A stretch of DNA of 64,000 bases, from contig CM042685.1 in the NCBI GenBank assembly GCA_023614405.1, forward strand, positions 233,471,661 through 233,535,660, given 5' to 3'. This DNA is from Avena insularis. Its lineage: Eukaryota > Streptophyta > Magnoliopsida > Poales > Poaceae. The notes under the pieces are model-generated. The model had not been told where the DNA came from and made no database searches. It worked only from the letters and a program-made list of their open reading frames with translations. The position numbers and the translations under genes are program-made. Positions 1-12,004 of this stretch are shown here, piece by piece (the first letter of the stretch is position 1; each line of letters opens with the position of its first letter).

Positions 1-1764
1 TGCCTTGATTCATGCACATCCTGGATTCCCATTACCTAAAAATGAGTTTCTTGATATTTATTAAAATGGACTAACCGATGATTCTAGGACATACCTAGAT
101 AGTTTTGCTGATTGTGTTTTCAGGAATATAACTCCTACAGATGCTGAAGAATTAATGGCTAAAATAAGCAAGAATTATGATGATTGGAGTTCAACTGAGC
201 TAAATACACCTGAGCCTATTACTCCTGAACCAGTTGTGCCTGAACCAGTTCCAACACCAACACCAAAGAAGAGGGGAGTGATTGCATTAAATGATGAAGT
301 GATGAAGGAAGCTAAGAAATGTCTTAAGGAGAAAGGTATTAGAGCTGAAGATGTGAAGAATCTAATATTGAGGTACACTCTCTCCACTTTAATGAAGGTG
401 ACATTCCCTATGGTAAGCCTCCTGATCAATTCTTAGAGGAACTTGACACTTTTATTGTTATTAATAAACAAGTTCAGAATCATTTATTGGAAAACTCTAG
501 AGCTATTAATGAGTTGAAATATATTGTGTAAAGAAATGCTAATGATATTAAAATGCTTTGTAAACACTTTCAAATGGTTCAAACCCAAATTGATCAACTT
601 GCTAAGGTACAAAAAGATATGATAGTTAATGGCTTAGGAGATAAACATGCTTATGGAATTAGAACTAGGAGTGGTATAGCCACTCAAGATCCTTTATATC
701 CTGAAGGACATCATAAAAGAATTGAGCAGGATTCTCAACACGTTGAAAATAGTGGTAGTCCTCATAATAGAAAGATAAAGAAACACAAAACAGTTGAGGA
801 ACCACCTGAACCTGCTGTAGATCCTAATAGTATATATGTGTCTGATGCTAAAACTGAAAGTTTTGATAAAAATGATGCTCCTGATAAGGAAGAAGTTGAG
901 TAAGAACATGAGAAGCACACTAAGAATACTAGGTACACTAAGGAAGAATTTATTGCTAATAAACATGGTAGTGAAAGAGAACCTTGGGTGGAGAAACCTA
1001 TGCCTTTTCCCAATAAGAAACACAAGTCAAAGGAGGAAGAACACTACAACAAGTTTTGTGAGTGTATGAAACCTTTATTTTTTCAATTTCCTTTGACTGA
1101 TGCTATTAAGTTGCCTCCTTATTCAAAGTATATGAAGGATATTATCTATAATAAAAGGAAGATTCCTAATGAGGAAATTTCTACTTTGCTTGCTAATTAT
1201 TCCTTCAATGGTAAGGTTCCATAGAAACTTAGTGATCCAGGTATTCCAACTATTCCTTGCTCTATTAAGAATAATTATGTTAGAACTGCTTTATGTGATT
1301 TGGGAGCTAGAGTTAGTGTTATGCCTTTTTCTCTCTACAAGAGACTCCAGCTAGAAAAGTTGATACCAACTGATATATCTTTGCAAATGGATGATAAGTC
1401 AACTACTATTCCTGTTGGTATATGTGAGGATGTTCCTGTTCAAGTGGCTCATAATTGCTTGGTTTTAACTGATTTTGTTATGCTTGAAATGCCTGAAGAT
1501 GATAATATGTCCATTATTTTTGGGAGACCTTTTCTTAATACTGCAGATGCTGTCATCAATTGTAATCAAGGAAAAGTAACTTTTAATATTAATGACAAAG
1601 AGCATACTATCTATTTCCCCAAGAAGATTGATAAGAGCTATTGCCTGAATTCCATTGAAAATATTGAGAGCATCAAAGTTGAAGAAATATATTGTCCCAT
1701 TCCACAAGAAAGTTTTGAAACTATTATGATTGGGACTATTGCTATCAAGTTGGAGGTAACATAA
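1..1764 (+). pseudogene. Athila-type gag-protease relic of the outer retrotransposon
   Basis: This is the C-terminal part of a Ty3/Gypsy gag followed by an aspartic protease (retropepsin). Reading starts in frame 2 (stop at 62-64) and moves to frame 1 near position 400, with further in-frame stops at 529-531, 901-903 and 1222-1224, so it is dead. The protease core is visible as CDLGARVSVMPFSLY, with DLG replacing the usual DTG/DSG as in Athila elements, and the flap-side motif IIFGRPFLNTADAVI near 1516-1560. No reverse transcriptase or integrase follows; the frame ends at 1764 and a different ORF begins at 2617. The 5' end lies outside the window. It shares domain order with the inserted element at 7329-9301. 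Assignment to Athila (Sabrina/WHAM-like) is from remembered family features. Confidence 0.8.
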
Positions 1765-2616
1765 TCACTTTGTGAAATGTAAAGTTTTGCTTCATATAAG
1801 ATTGTTTTGGTAACAAGAATTGATCAAACTTGTTAATAAAGGGATTTTAATGAACAAAACAATGCTTTCACAGTGGTTATACTTGCTCACTTTTATTTTT
1901 CTCCTTCCTAGTCTTTGCTCTTTCTCTTGTTAGTTTTAGTTTTGCTAGTTGTTTGCTTGTTAGAGTGTCTTATAACTTCTGTAGTTTTGGTTTTTGTTTG
2001 CTTTTGCTTCTTCTAAAAAATATTTTCTGCGAGAAAATCAATTTTCATACCCTGAAAATTAGCCAAAAATAAAGTTTCCTAAAAAATTCCAGAAAATTCA
2101 TATTAAAATTTTCCTCAAAAAAAGGGGCAGAGGGACACCTGGAGTGGCCCAGGGGGATCCACCAGGCCAGCACACCCCCTAGTGGTGCGACTAGCCCCAG
2201 GGCGCGCCTGGCCTGGGTAGGACCCACCTGTGGCCCTCCAAGTTGCCTCCTCCCAGCCACTTCTTTTTCTCTCCCAAAAAACACCGGAAACTTTTCTCAA
2301 GCTCGAGTTCCTGCTGTTCTTTCTCCCAATTTTCGATCTCCTTGCTCAGCTCATCTTTGCTGCTAATTTTTGGAGGGATTGCTCCTTGGTATGTGCCTCC
2401 TCTGCTTGTCCAATTAGATTTGTGATTGGTAGACTGTATCTTGAGTATTTTGCTGCGATAGGTGTTGGGTTGTGTGAGCTTGCATGCTTGTTCTATGCTT
2501 AGAGATTTCATTTTGATGCATGTTCATCTCTCTAGCAAGTTCCTATAGTAGTTTCTCATCATTTATCAACTAGGAAATCACTTGGTTTGATGTTTGTCTA
2601 AAAATTTCAGGAAAAA
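1765..2616 (+). other. Non-coding spacer between the two ORFs of the outer element
   Basis: No gene is seen here. The first part is T-rich. A GC-rich tract at about 2118-2270 resembles the leader-like GC block found in Athila-type LTRs and leaders. A TTTCAG tract at 2605-2610 just before the next ATG could be a splice acceptor that joins the second ORF to a spliced message; this is inference. Confidence 0.5.
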
Positions 2617-3032
2617 ATGGACAACCACACTTTTGGAGAAATATTTGAGAGTGATGCACCTAGGAGGACAAGGCCTTCAAGATCGTCCTCCTGAGCTAGG
2701 CCATCATACAATGAGGATCTCATTACACCGTGTTTTGGCGACGAGGGAGATGAGGGGGATGCACACCCTTCCACCTTTCCTTGTCCTACCTTTTTGTGGG
2801 CTGCGGGGATTCTCAATGATTTCCTAACCTTGGTTCGGAGGGTTGGACTAACGAGTTATATGCAGGATGAGAGTGTGCAGTACACCATGCTCACCAAGAC
2901 CTTTGTGGAGAGTTTCTCTTTTTTCTAACATCTCTTTCAAGCCAGATGTGTCGTTGAAAATCTATAAGAGGCCTATTTCCATGACATTGAAGAAATTTTG
3001 TGAAATCTTGGGTATTGGCACAGCTGGGACAG
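2617..3032 (+). pseudogene. Second ORF of the outer retrotransposon, N-terminal part
   Basis: ATG at 2617 opens a frame that starts MDNHTFGEIFESDAPRRT. It has a TGA at about 2692 and a frame change near 2935-2945, after which the frame ends ...LGIGTAGT at the insertion point 3032. The frame resumes exactly after the inserted element at 13567 once one copy of the target duplication is removed, and again after a second insertion at 15051. I recognise the sequence type as a protein recurring in Triticeae retroelements, often annotated only as 'retrotransposon protein'. It is not gag, protease, RT or integrase by any motif I can see, and its function is unknown. Confidence is high that it is a broken retroelement ORF and low for any role. 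Confidence 0.6.
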
Positions 3033-6000
3033 TGATACGTCGGAAACGTATCTATAATTTTTGATGTTCCATGCTTGTTTAGTATCTCCTTTGCTTTGAT
3101 TTGTCCACACTTTGAGGTGCTTTTCATATGTTTTCTGATACTAACCTATTAAAAAGATGCCACAGTGCCAGTTGCCTATTTTCTTCTATTTTTGATTCCA
3201 GAAAGGCAGAAAATCAATATTCTCGAAATTGGACAAAAGACAAAGTCAATATTTTACCGTGGGGAACACGAAGCCGAAATACGAGACAGAGGAGACTCAC
3301 CAGGGGGCCACACCCCCTGGCCATGCGGGTGGGCCCACCCCGCACCTGGGGGGTGTAGCCACCCTAGTGGCCCCCTGCCTCACCTCTTCGCCTATAAGAA
3401 GCCCCCAATGCGTAAACCCTCAGCACACGATTAATATTCCACGAAACCGTTTGTAGCCTCCGCCACCATCGTCCCTAGATCGGGGGATCTGAAGCTCTTC
3501 CCGGCAACTTGCCAGAGGGGAGCCATCCCGGAGGCCTTCTTCTTCATCATGCTAGCCTCCGGTATGAAGCGTGAGTAGTTCCACCTTGGACTACGGGTCC
3601 ATGTAGTAGCTAGATGGTTCTATCTCCTCCTTTGAGCTTTCATGTCTAGATCTTGTGTGCTCCATTGATGATCAAGATCTCATCTATTTGTAATCATGCA
3701 TGTTGTGTTTGCGGGGATCCGATGGATATTGAGATTACTATATCAGATTGATTAATGGTTTTGTCTTATTGATTCTATCATGTCTGTGTTGTTTGTGATC
3801 TTGCATGCTCTCTGTTGTTAGTAGCTATCTTGGCCAAGTAGTTGCTAATGACTCCAAAAGGGTGTATTTATGCTCGATAGTGGGTTCATGCCTCTATTTA
3901 ATCAAGGGAAGTGACAGAAATCTCTAATTTTGTAGATGTGATGTTGCCACTAGGGAGAAAACAACAGTCTCTTGTTCATGGAACAAGTGGATTGTTTACC
4001 TTACACACTTTGCTTAAAGTAGTTGTCTGTTTCTTGCAACTTAATACTAGAGGGGGTTCGGATGATAACCCAAAGGTGGACTTTGTAACATCCCAAAAAT
4101 ATTAATCAAGTTTATCAATGCCAATCACCCAAAATTAGGGTTAACAAAAAATTTTGTTAATTAAAATCATATGAGTGCATGTCTGTATGTGATGAATGTA
4201 TGAATGCATGAATGGACTTGTGTGATTATTGTGAATGGAAAGGAATGGTTTAAAGATGAAAACAACATCATCTAAATCATTTCCAAGCAGAAACAAATCA
4301 AGAGAAATTCAAAAACAAACAAAATAAGCAAATGGTCATTTTTGCCAATCTTGCTCACTAGACCACTTTGAGTGTTTATAGTTCAAGATTTTTAACAGAA
4401 ACAATTCCATTTATTTTCACCCCTTGCTAGACCAAGTAAAATTGAACCCAAGACCACCTTGCAAACCCACAGAAACATTTGGCAACTTGATTCAAATGAC
4501 AATCCAAAATTGAATCTATATCATATGTGAAGATCACCATTTATCAAAACCCAACCAAACCAGTGCACCTTGACAAAACCAAGCAACCATAGAATACCTA
4601 GCATGTGACTAGTACATTGACCAATTTTCATCCAAAAATTCAAATTCAAATCTCTTGTGGCCATTTCATCAAACACCTTCTGAGCACAAATCAAATAAAA
4701 CATCAAACACTATAGTGAGCAGTGTTTTGCCTAACTTGTTTCCTCTCTAGCTCACAACACACTCTCAATAGATGATCTAACTTGTTTAACCAGCCCTAGC
4801 TCATTGTGAACTTGACAATGCCATCAATGGTGACCATGGTCGAGCCCAACTTGCCACCACAAGGTCGACAGCAAGCTAGGAGCCTCACTAGCCTCGCCAA
4901 CCTTGTCTAGGAGGAACTCCATCGTCCACCTCCACCCCTTGTCCAGCGCCCAAGCCCTGCCAGCCACTGGACCACCCAGAACGAGCACACCCAGCCTCTC
5001 TATGACCATCACATTCGCAAGTATTGAATTATGTGGTGATGACATGTGTCAACATGATCCCATGTTTTAGTTGGAGAATATTAAATCTTAAGTAGTTTTT
5101 CAATGAGTAGGAATTACTTTACTAAAATAAAAGAAATAAAATTATTGCCCTAATCTTTGTGATAACAGTGATGATGCTAGATCATCTAGTGTAAGACTTT
5201 GTGTGCTAAATAGAAGTAGTTAAGAATTGTTTGGTGATTGTGTTCCTCGTATTTATTTATAGACGCTAGTACCGACCAAGGATACGAAGAGGAAGGAGGA
5301 TACTACAAGGAAGAAGCAGAGGAGAACTTCAAACACTACACTACACAAGGCAAGCTAAGCTAAACCATGCAAGTCATACTTGCAAGCTTAACCTACAATA
5401 TAATATATATAATGCATTAGGCATTCCTTGATTATATCAATTAATGATACCCAATCCCATTTTTACTTGCAAGCTTAGTTATTTTTATTTCTTTATCGAA
5501 GCTTTTATTTGTGTTTACTTAGTGATTTGTAGATTTTTGAAAGATGTTTAAAGGTAGCATAAAGAGCATAAAACTTGGCCTAAGTTAGATAAATCTTGAT
5601 GTCATCCTGAGGCATGAGATTGAACTTAGATCATTCACACTTGATTACCACTCCTCACTAGTGTTTACTCCCACTTGTAGATGCTAGTGCTAAGCATAAA
5701 ACTTGATCACTTTAGATGGGATTACTTGGTGAAAATGATTATGAAAACCTTAGAATGATGAGTCATTCTACTGAAATGTTTTGACATGTGTTCTTGAACA
5801 ACAGATGATTTTGATGATGAAAATGTTGAGGCATGAGCCTTAACCCTTTATAAAACTCATGGTTGTCTGGATGCGATACCATTCCAATTTTACCGTACAA
5901 CCAAAATACCCGAAATTTGGGTAGGGCTTGACTCGAAGTTTATATACCTTAGTATAGGTTCCCTTGCAGCCAAGGTTTGAGCTGAGGCTACCTTGTGAAG

Positions 6001-7081
6001 ATTATCCACCTGTGCAGTTCCCAAGATGACAGTTGGTCATGGTTGGGAGGCCAAACTCATAGGAGAGGTGCCTATACTAGGGCGTGTAATTGAAAGGTTA
6101 GGATTGATTATCCGCATATTGAGTATGGTGAATTCAGGATTGTTCCTAACGGATGTATCGAATATTGTGGTGAAAGTGTACCACCTCTGCAGAGTGTCAA
6201 ACTATTCGAATAGCCGCGTCCACGGTTATGGACAGTTGGAGTGGCCATACTGTTCCGTCGTCAGATGTTTTAAAAATGACTTGTGAAATGAATCATGACT
6301 TTGACTTGACCATAACAGGGTTGTGATATGAAAACTCAAGTTCCCACATATGTGTTATAAAATTTTCAACGAGCTTTCTTTTCTTCTGAACTCAGTTAAG
6401 GTAAACCTGGCTTTTTGCAAAACAACCTAGAGCTTAGTATTCCTACTAAAACCACTTTACTTGTTAGTGATAGTTTGCGAGTACTTAAAGAGTACTCATG
6501 GCTTTGTCCCTGGCTATTCTCGTGGCCAGACTATGAAGAGGACTATCAGGAGGATGGACCGTAGGAAGGTTACGACAACTAGGATCGTCTCCCATCGTCA
6601 GCATTGCCTGTGACCATGAAGATGGAGACTCGCCCACGCTACCGTTATTATATTATTCTGCTGCTTAATTGAGTTTATCCAGCATGCTACTGTAATTTGT
6701 TTACCCAGCATGCCATGTTTGTTTATCTAAGGAAAACACCTCTAGTGAACTATGGACCCCGGTCCAATCTTTACCATTGATACATCTTCCACTGTTATTG
6801 TTTACTTGCTGCAAACCATCATCACCTTCCACACCATACAATTAATCCTTTGTTACAACAACCGGTGAGATTGACAAACTCACTATTAGTTGGGGAAAAG
6901 TCTTGAGTTTGTGTTGTGCAGGTTTCCACGTTGCTTGCAACACCTTTGAGACGTTTCCTTCCTCCTACTGGTTCGATAACCTCAAAAGTTTCTTACTGAG
7001 GGAAGACTTGCTGTTGTGCTGCATCATACCTTGCTCTTGGGGTTTCTCGACGAAGCGCTCCACGTTTACAAAGCGCCATCA
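3033..7081 (+). repeat. 5' LTR of the 3033-13561 element, interrupted
   Basis: It aligns by eye to the 3' LTR at 12005-13561 from TGATACG to GCGCCATCA. The match breaks after 4083 and resumes near 6690, where a foreign LTR fragment replaces roughly 120 bp of native sequence. A TATA-like CTATAAGAAG lies near 3390 in a GC-rich stretch. A 13-bp block (TTGCTTGCAACAC region near 6930) is missing from the 3' LTR. Confidence 0.85.
4084..6689 (+). mobile_element. LTR fragment (TGTAACATCCC type) inserted in an LTR
   Basis: The segment begins with TGTAACATCCCAAAAAT, a terminus I associate with a large grass Gypsy LTR. It breaks the host LTR exactly between GGTGGACTT and CTGGTC as judged from the intact copy at about 13065. 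There is no matching CA end or target duplication on the right; instead about 120 bp of the host LTR is missing near 6690. The simplest reading is a solo LTR that lost its 3' end together with adjacent host LTR sequence. No significant coding frame is seen; the short open frames at 4521-5045 and 6026-6286 match nothing recognisable. Confidence 0.65.
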
Positions 7082-7091
7082 ACAAGTTTTT

Positions 7092-7107
7092 TGGCGCCGT
7101 TGTCGGG
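7092..7107 (+). other. Primer-binding site of the 3033-13561 element
   Basis: TGGCGCCGTTGTCGGG lies 10 bases after the 5' LTR end. It is close to the TGGCGCCGTTGCCGGGG form usual behind TGATACGTC-type Triticeae LTRs. It would prime minus-strand DNA synthesis from a host tRNA. Confidence 0.75.
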
Positions 7108-7328
7108 AAGGCTAAGGACGTCTTCACAAGGGGAGTCCTCGTCAACCTGTCTCTTTACTTTGTTTTTGGTTTGCTTAGTTTCTTTTGCTTGGTTTTGTTT
7201 GCCTCTTTTTATCAAAAACTCCAAAAAAATAGTTTAGTTTGGTTTGCTTTCTCTTATAAAAAACACACAAAAAATAGTTCTTGCTCTAGCTGCTGCTGCT
7301 ATTTTTGGCTTGCTCCACTTTTGCCAAA

Positions 7329-9301
7329 ATGAACTCTGCTGAGAACACCAAGTTGTGTGACTTCACTAGCACAAACAATAATGATTTCCTTAGCACTCAT
7401 ATTTCTCCACCTACTCTTGATGCTACCTTTTATGAAATTATCCTGCTTTGTTGAATCTTGTGATGAGAGAGCAATTTTCTGGTGCTAGTTCTGATGATCC
7501 TGCTGCCCATCTCAATAACTTTGTTGAACTTTGTGAGATGCAAAAGTATAAGTATGTAGATGGAGATATTATTAAGCTCAACTTGTTTCCTTTCTCCTTG
7601 AGAGGAAAATCTAAAGAATGGTTGCTATCCTTGCCTAGAAATAGTATCGATTCTTGGATTAAGTGCAAAGATGCTTTTATTGGACAGTACTACCCTCCTG
7701 CTAAGATTATATCTATGAGAAGTGATATTATGAAATTTAAACAACTTGATAATGAACATGTTGCTCAAGCTTGGGAAAGAATGAAATCTTTGGTTAAGAA
7801 CTGTCCCATTCATGGACTTACTGCTTGGATGATTATCTAGACTTTTTATGCAGGTTTGAACTTCTCTTCAAGAAACCTGTTGGATTCAGATGCTAGAGGT
7901 ACCTTTATGACCATCACCTTGGGTGCTGCAACAAAACTCCTTGATAATATGATGGTTAATTATTCTGAATGGCACACTAAGAGAGCTCTACATGGTAAGA
8001 AGGTAAATTCCGTTGAAGAACCGTCCTCTTTGAGTGATAAGATTGATGTTATTATGGCTATGCTAGTTAATTGGAAAGCTCCTTTAGATCCAAATAATGT
8101 TCCCTTAGCCTCTTTGGTTGCTCAAGAAGAGAAAGTTGATGTGAACTTCATTAGAAACAACAATTTCAATAACAATGCCTATAGGAATAATTCTGGTAGT
8201 AACAACAATTATAGGACTTATCCTCCTAATAATGGCAATACCTATGGAAACTCCTACAACAATGCTAGAAGTGCTCCCTCTGAACTTGAAGTCATGCTCA
8301 AAGAATTTATTAATAAACAAACCACTTTCAACAAGACTGTGGAGGAAAAGCTTTTAAATGTTGAGAAAAATATTTCCTCTTTGTCTGAAGCACAATCCTC
8401 TTTGATTAATAAAATGGCTGCTAAACGTGAAACCATGGAAAGTACCTTTGCTGCTACTCATGCCATACAAGTTACTATTGATGAAAATGTTAGACTGATA
8501 GCCCAACTTCATGCTAAGTGGGAAAGGGAAGCTGAAATTGATAAAAACAATAGTGTGTGCACCATTACCACCCATATGGATGCCAGTAAACCACAAGAAG
8601 TCCCTATTCCTCCTCCTATAATGCCTAAGGCTAATGAGTATACTACTAGAGATGCTAAGTTTGATTTTGATCTTGATGGCTGCAATATTTCTGAAGTAAT
8701 TATTCTCCTGCAAAAGCTTGCTAGAATTCCTGATGCTAGTGATATGCATGTTGCTTTCACCAAACACATTACAGATGCTCTTGTTAAGATTAAGGAAGAT
8801 AAGTTAAAACACAAAGCTTCTATTCCTAGGAAAGTAGAAGATAGTTGGGAACCCATTATTAATATGCAAGTGAATGACTTTGATCTCAAAGCTTCTTGTG
8901 ATCTTGGTTCTACTGTCTCTATTATGCCTAGGAAGATTTATGAAATGCTTGATTTGCCACCTTTGGAAGATTGTTATTTGGATGTCCCACTTAATGAATA
9001 TGCTAAGAAGAAACTCATGGGGAGTATTAATGATGTTCTCATTATGGTTAACAATACTTATGTCCCTGTTGATTTCTATGTTGTGGAAGTTGAATACAAT
9101 GCTTCTTGTCCTATTACTTTGGGAAGACCTTTTCTTAGAATTGTTGGTGCCATCATTGATATGAAAGAAGGCACCATTAAATATCAATTTCCATTCAAGA
9201 AAGGTATTGAACACTTCCCTATAAGGAGAGAGAAGTTTCTTTTTGCTACTCCTTTGAAAGCAAGGTTTGATGTTAATGCTTCTTCATTTGAAAACACTTG
9301 A
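7329..9301 (+). pseudogene. gag-protease of the non-autonomous Athila-like element
   Basis: The start ATG is at 7329, a frame change lies near 7440, and the main frame then runs 7442-9301 with one in-frame TAG at 7838-7840. Gag features include a retrotransposon-gag block (FPFSLRGKSKEWLLSLP, about 7588-7638) and an Asn-rich linker at about 8155-8260. A retropepsin region follows, with CDLGSTVSIMPRKIY (GAT CTT GGT at 8900-8908) and ITLGRPFLRIVGAIID (about 9112-9160). The catalytic triplet is DLG rather than DTG/DSG, common in the Athila lineage. No zinc knuckle is seen, and the frame stops before any RT. Damage is light, suggesting it is younger than the outer element. Confidence 0.85.
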
Positions 9302-12004
9302 TTTCTTGCTTCTTGTGCCTAACTTAAAGACGTTTAAGAAAAGTACTTATTGGGAGATAACCCAAGAGTTTTCTTGAGTCTTGGAAGTTATTACTTCAGT
9401 AATGACCTCTCCTTATCCTTTTTGTTTGATTTTTATGCCAAGAATGACCTCTAATGAGAGGGAAGTAAGATTTGGGGAGTTGCTCTCCCGAAACAGATTT
9501 CTGTCCTCCACCATAAAAATTCGTCAGGAGTCTCTGTAAGTCGGATTGAGCTGAAAATTTATGAATAAATCCCCTAGTATGTTATATAACTTTCCTTAGT
9601 TCAACACGTTTTGATTTGAGCAATAGAAGGTCTTCGAAAAATTGGTTTCTACCTTTGGTCTGTTTTGACAGATTTCTGCCATTATTTGCATTTGCTTCTT
9701 ATTGATTCTTTTTTGGGTTCTTTTTGGGAAATTGAGCTTTTTGAAGGAGTTGCTACAGTAGCTTGTGTTTTTAGTGAAAGTTTTGCTGTTCTAAAGCTAA
9801 ACCCAAAGGTCTATTATCTTTTGAATACACTAATGTTGCTAATGAAGATTGTGTGAAGTTTTGTATGATGGAAAAATTTCAGGTGTAGAGAGAGAATGAT
9901 GTAATGAGATGAAGAATGGACAAAATCTCAAGCTTGGGGATTCCACCCCGGTTTCACCCCAAGAAATATCCAAGAGGTACAAGCGTCAAAGCTTGGGGAT
10001 GCCCAAGGCATCCCCTTCTTCATCAATAAAAAGCTCAGGTCTTTCTAGACACTTCGTTTTTATTATTTCATGCACTGTTTTGTTGTTCTTGGATAGTCTT
10101 AGTTTTCATTTGCTTTGCTTAGTTGGTTTAGTTTGCTTGAATAAAGTAGTTTGGACCCCCATTCTCACTGTGTTGTTTCAAATAAGTTGATTGGTGTTGG
10201 AAAGGAGTAGAAAGTTCTTGCTTGAAAAGTGCAAGAGGAGCTTGCATTGACTGTGACTTAGACTTTAGCATGTCATGCTAGGTGTTGTTTTGACCTTATG
10301 CTTAATGATTATTGCTGTAGCATGACTTTTTTTCCAAACAATTGGGATTGCTTAGTGTGCCTTGAAGAAAGCATGCGTTGTTTTAGCATGCAAAAGCATA
10401 GTATTGCGGTATTCTCCTTTGATGCTTTGTTTGGGTTGACTTGGCACATGCTCACACCAAGTTATGACTATGACAAGTCACCATAGCCTCTATGATCATT
10501 TAGTCCTTGACTTGTAGTACCACTCTATGCTTTGATTAGTAATGTTTTGTTGCTCTACATGATTATGGCCATTATTGCTCTCTTAGTTGGTTGCTCCCAG
10601 TCTTTTGCTAGCCTCCACTTGTATGAGTAAGCTCTACTCATGCTTCCAACTCCCAAGAAACCAAGTTATTCCAAAGTGTCCACTATAAATTCCTATGCAT
10701 GGTGTGTTACACCATTCCAAGTATATTCTTGTTTTCATCTATATTCCAATTAAAAAGTATTTTGTTATGTGAAAACTTAATGATTAAATCTCTCATGAAC
10801 TTGATGGCACACTTTATATTCCTTTCCCCTAATAAACTTGAACCATTGTGTCATCTAAGCTATATATGCTTGCACTTATACATTGGAATTAGCAGAACCA
10901 TGTTTTCATGGGTAACGTTTTCAACATTGCACTTGTACTTTGTACACAGTTGATATCATGCTCTTTTGTCTATGGATGTCGCCGGTGTGAAATAAAAAGG
11001 GAGCTTGTAAGTCCATAGAGTTATGTATTTTGTGTTAGAGAAATGCCTGTGCCACTAGGCTAAGCCATGCCTAATCATGATGGAAACTTGCAGCATCACC
11101 ATAATGAGCAATCTATGAAGCATCCTCAATAAAAACCTATGCAAATAGCAAATAAAAAGATCGATGCTCATTGTATGCTTCCCTTGTCATTTTGGTTATG
11201 GGATAGCTCCTGTACCATGTGCAAGGGGTACCCCGTTGGCGGTTCTCTATGATACACATGTACTTACTATGACAAGAACTTACAGGTGACTAAAGTTGAG
11301 TAGCATGAGGTGCGGCCCTCGTATTCAAGGGACATGAGATTGCCAACTTATACTTTGTCAAGCATATACTCCATAGTTTGTTCACTTTAACCTTAATCCC
11401 TTCAAGATGCTTATGATAGGGGCAATGAGGGCTGAAAGCTAACAAGTACCATAATTTTTGGAAGCTCTTTTTGAAACTTTAAATCCATGCTTCCCTTTAT
11501 GAAGGGCCTTTCTTCCACCATTATATTGAGTCTCCACCTTCTACCTTTAGGCACTAGTTAAGAGAGCATAGTTGCCATTCTTAGTTCTATGTGCAGTGTC
11601 CCAAAACTTATTGATTGATGCATATTGTTGATATTGCTTGTTCTTGTGCTATTTGTATCTAGTCACTCTTATGAACTTTGAAGGTGTCCTATGCATCTAT
11701 TTGCTACTCCATGAGGGACAAGCTGAATGCCACTATGCCATGTTTTCTATATGTGAAACAAACAAACGTTTTTCAATGCATGTTATTCATGATCTTTGTT
11801 TGTAGCCTTTCATGTTGCATGCATAGTTACTTTGCCTTATTATTAGAACTCCATCTTTCATGCACATGTTTAGAGTTCTTTGATTCCAGTTTACAATGCT
11901 TGCAAATGGTTTGATCTTGGTTTTGATGGTGCATGTCACCTCAAATATTATTCTTTTATCACTTACCTACTCGAGGATGACTAGGAGTTAAGCTTGGGGA
12001 TGCT
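9302..12004 (+). other. 3' non-coding internal region of the Athila-like element
   Basis: It contains no gene. The stretch 10290-11470 is clearly homologous to 16250-17400 of the outer element; shared blocks include CACATGCTCAC, GCTTCCAACTCCC and GTGTGAAATAAAA. Close conservation of a long non-coding 3' part between two related elements suggests a cis function such as packaging or a subgenomic leader; that part is inference. It ends with the purine tract before the 3' LTR. Confidence 0.7.

Noticed and set aside
4521..6286. Small frames in the inserted LTR fragment
   Set aside because: No conserved motif, no plausible start context, and the whole interval is inside a foreign LTR.
9665..11914. 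Small hydrophobic frames in the 3' part of the Athila-like element
   Set aside because: They lie in T-rich non-coding DNA whose counterpart at 16250-17400 does not keep the frames open.
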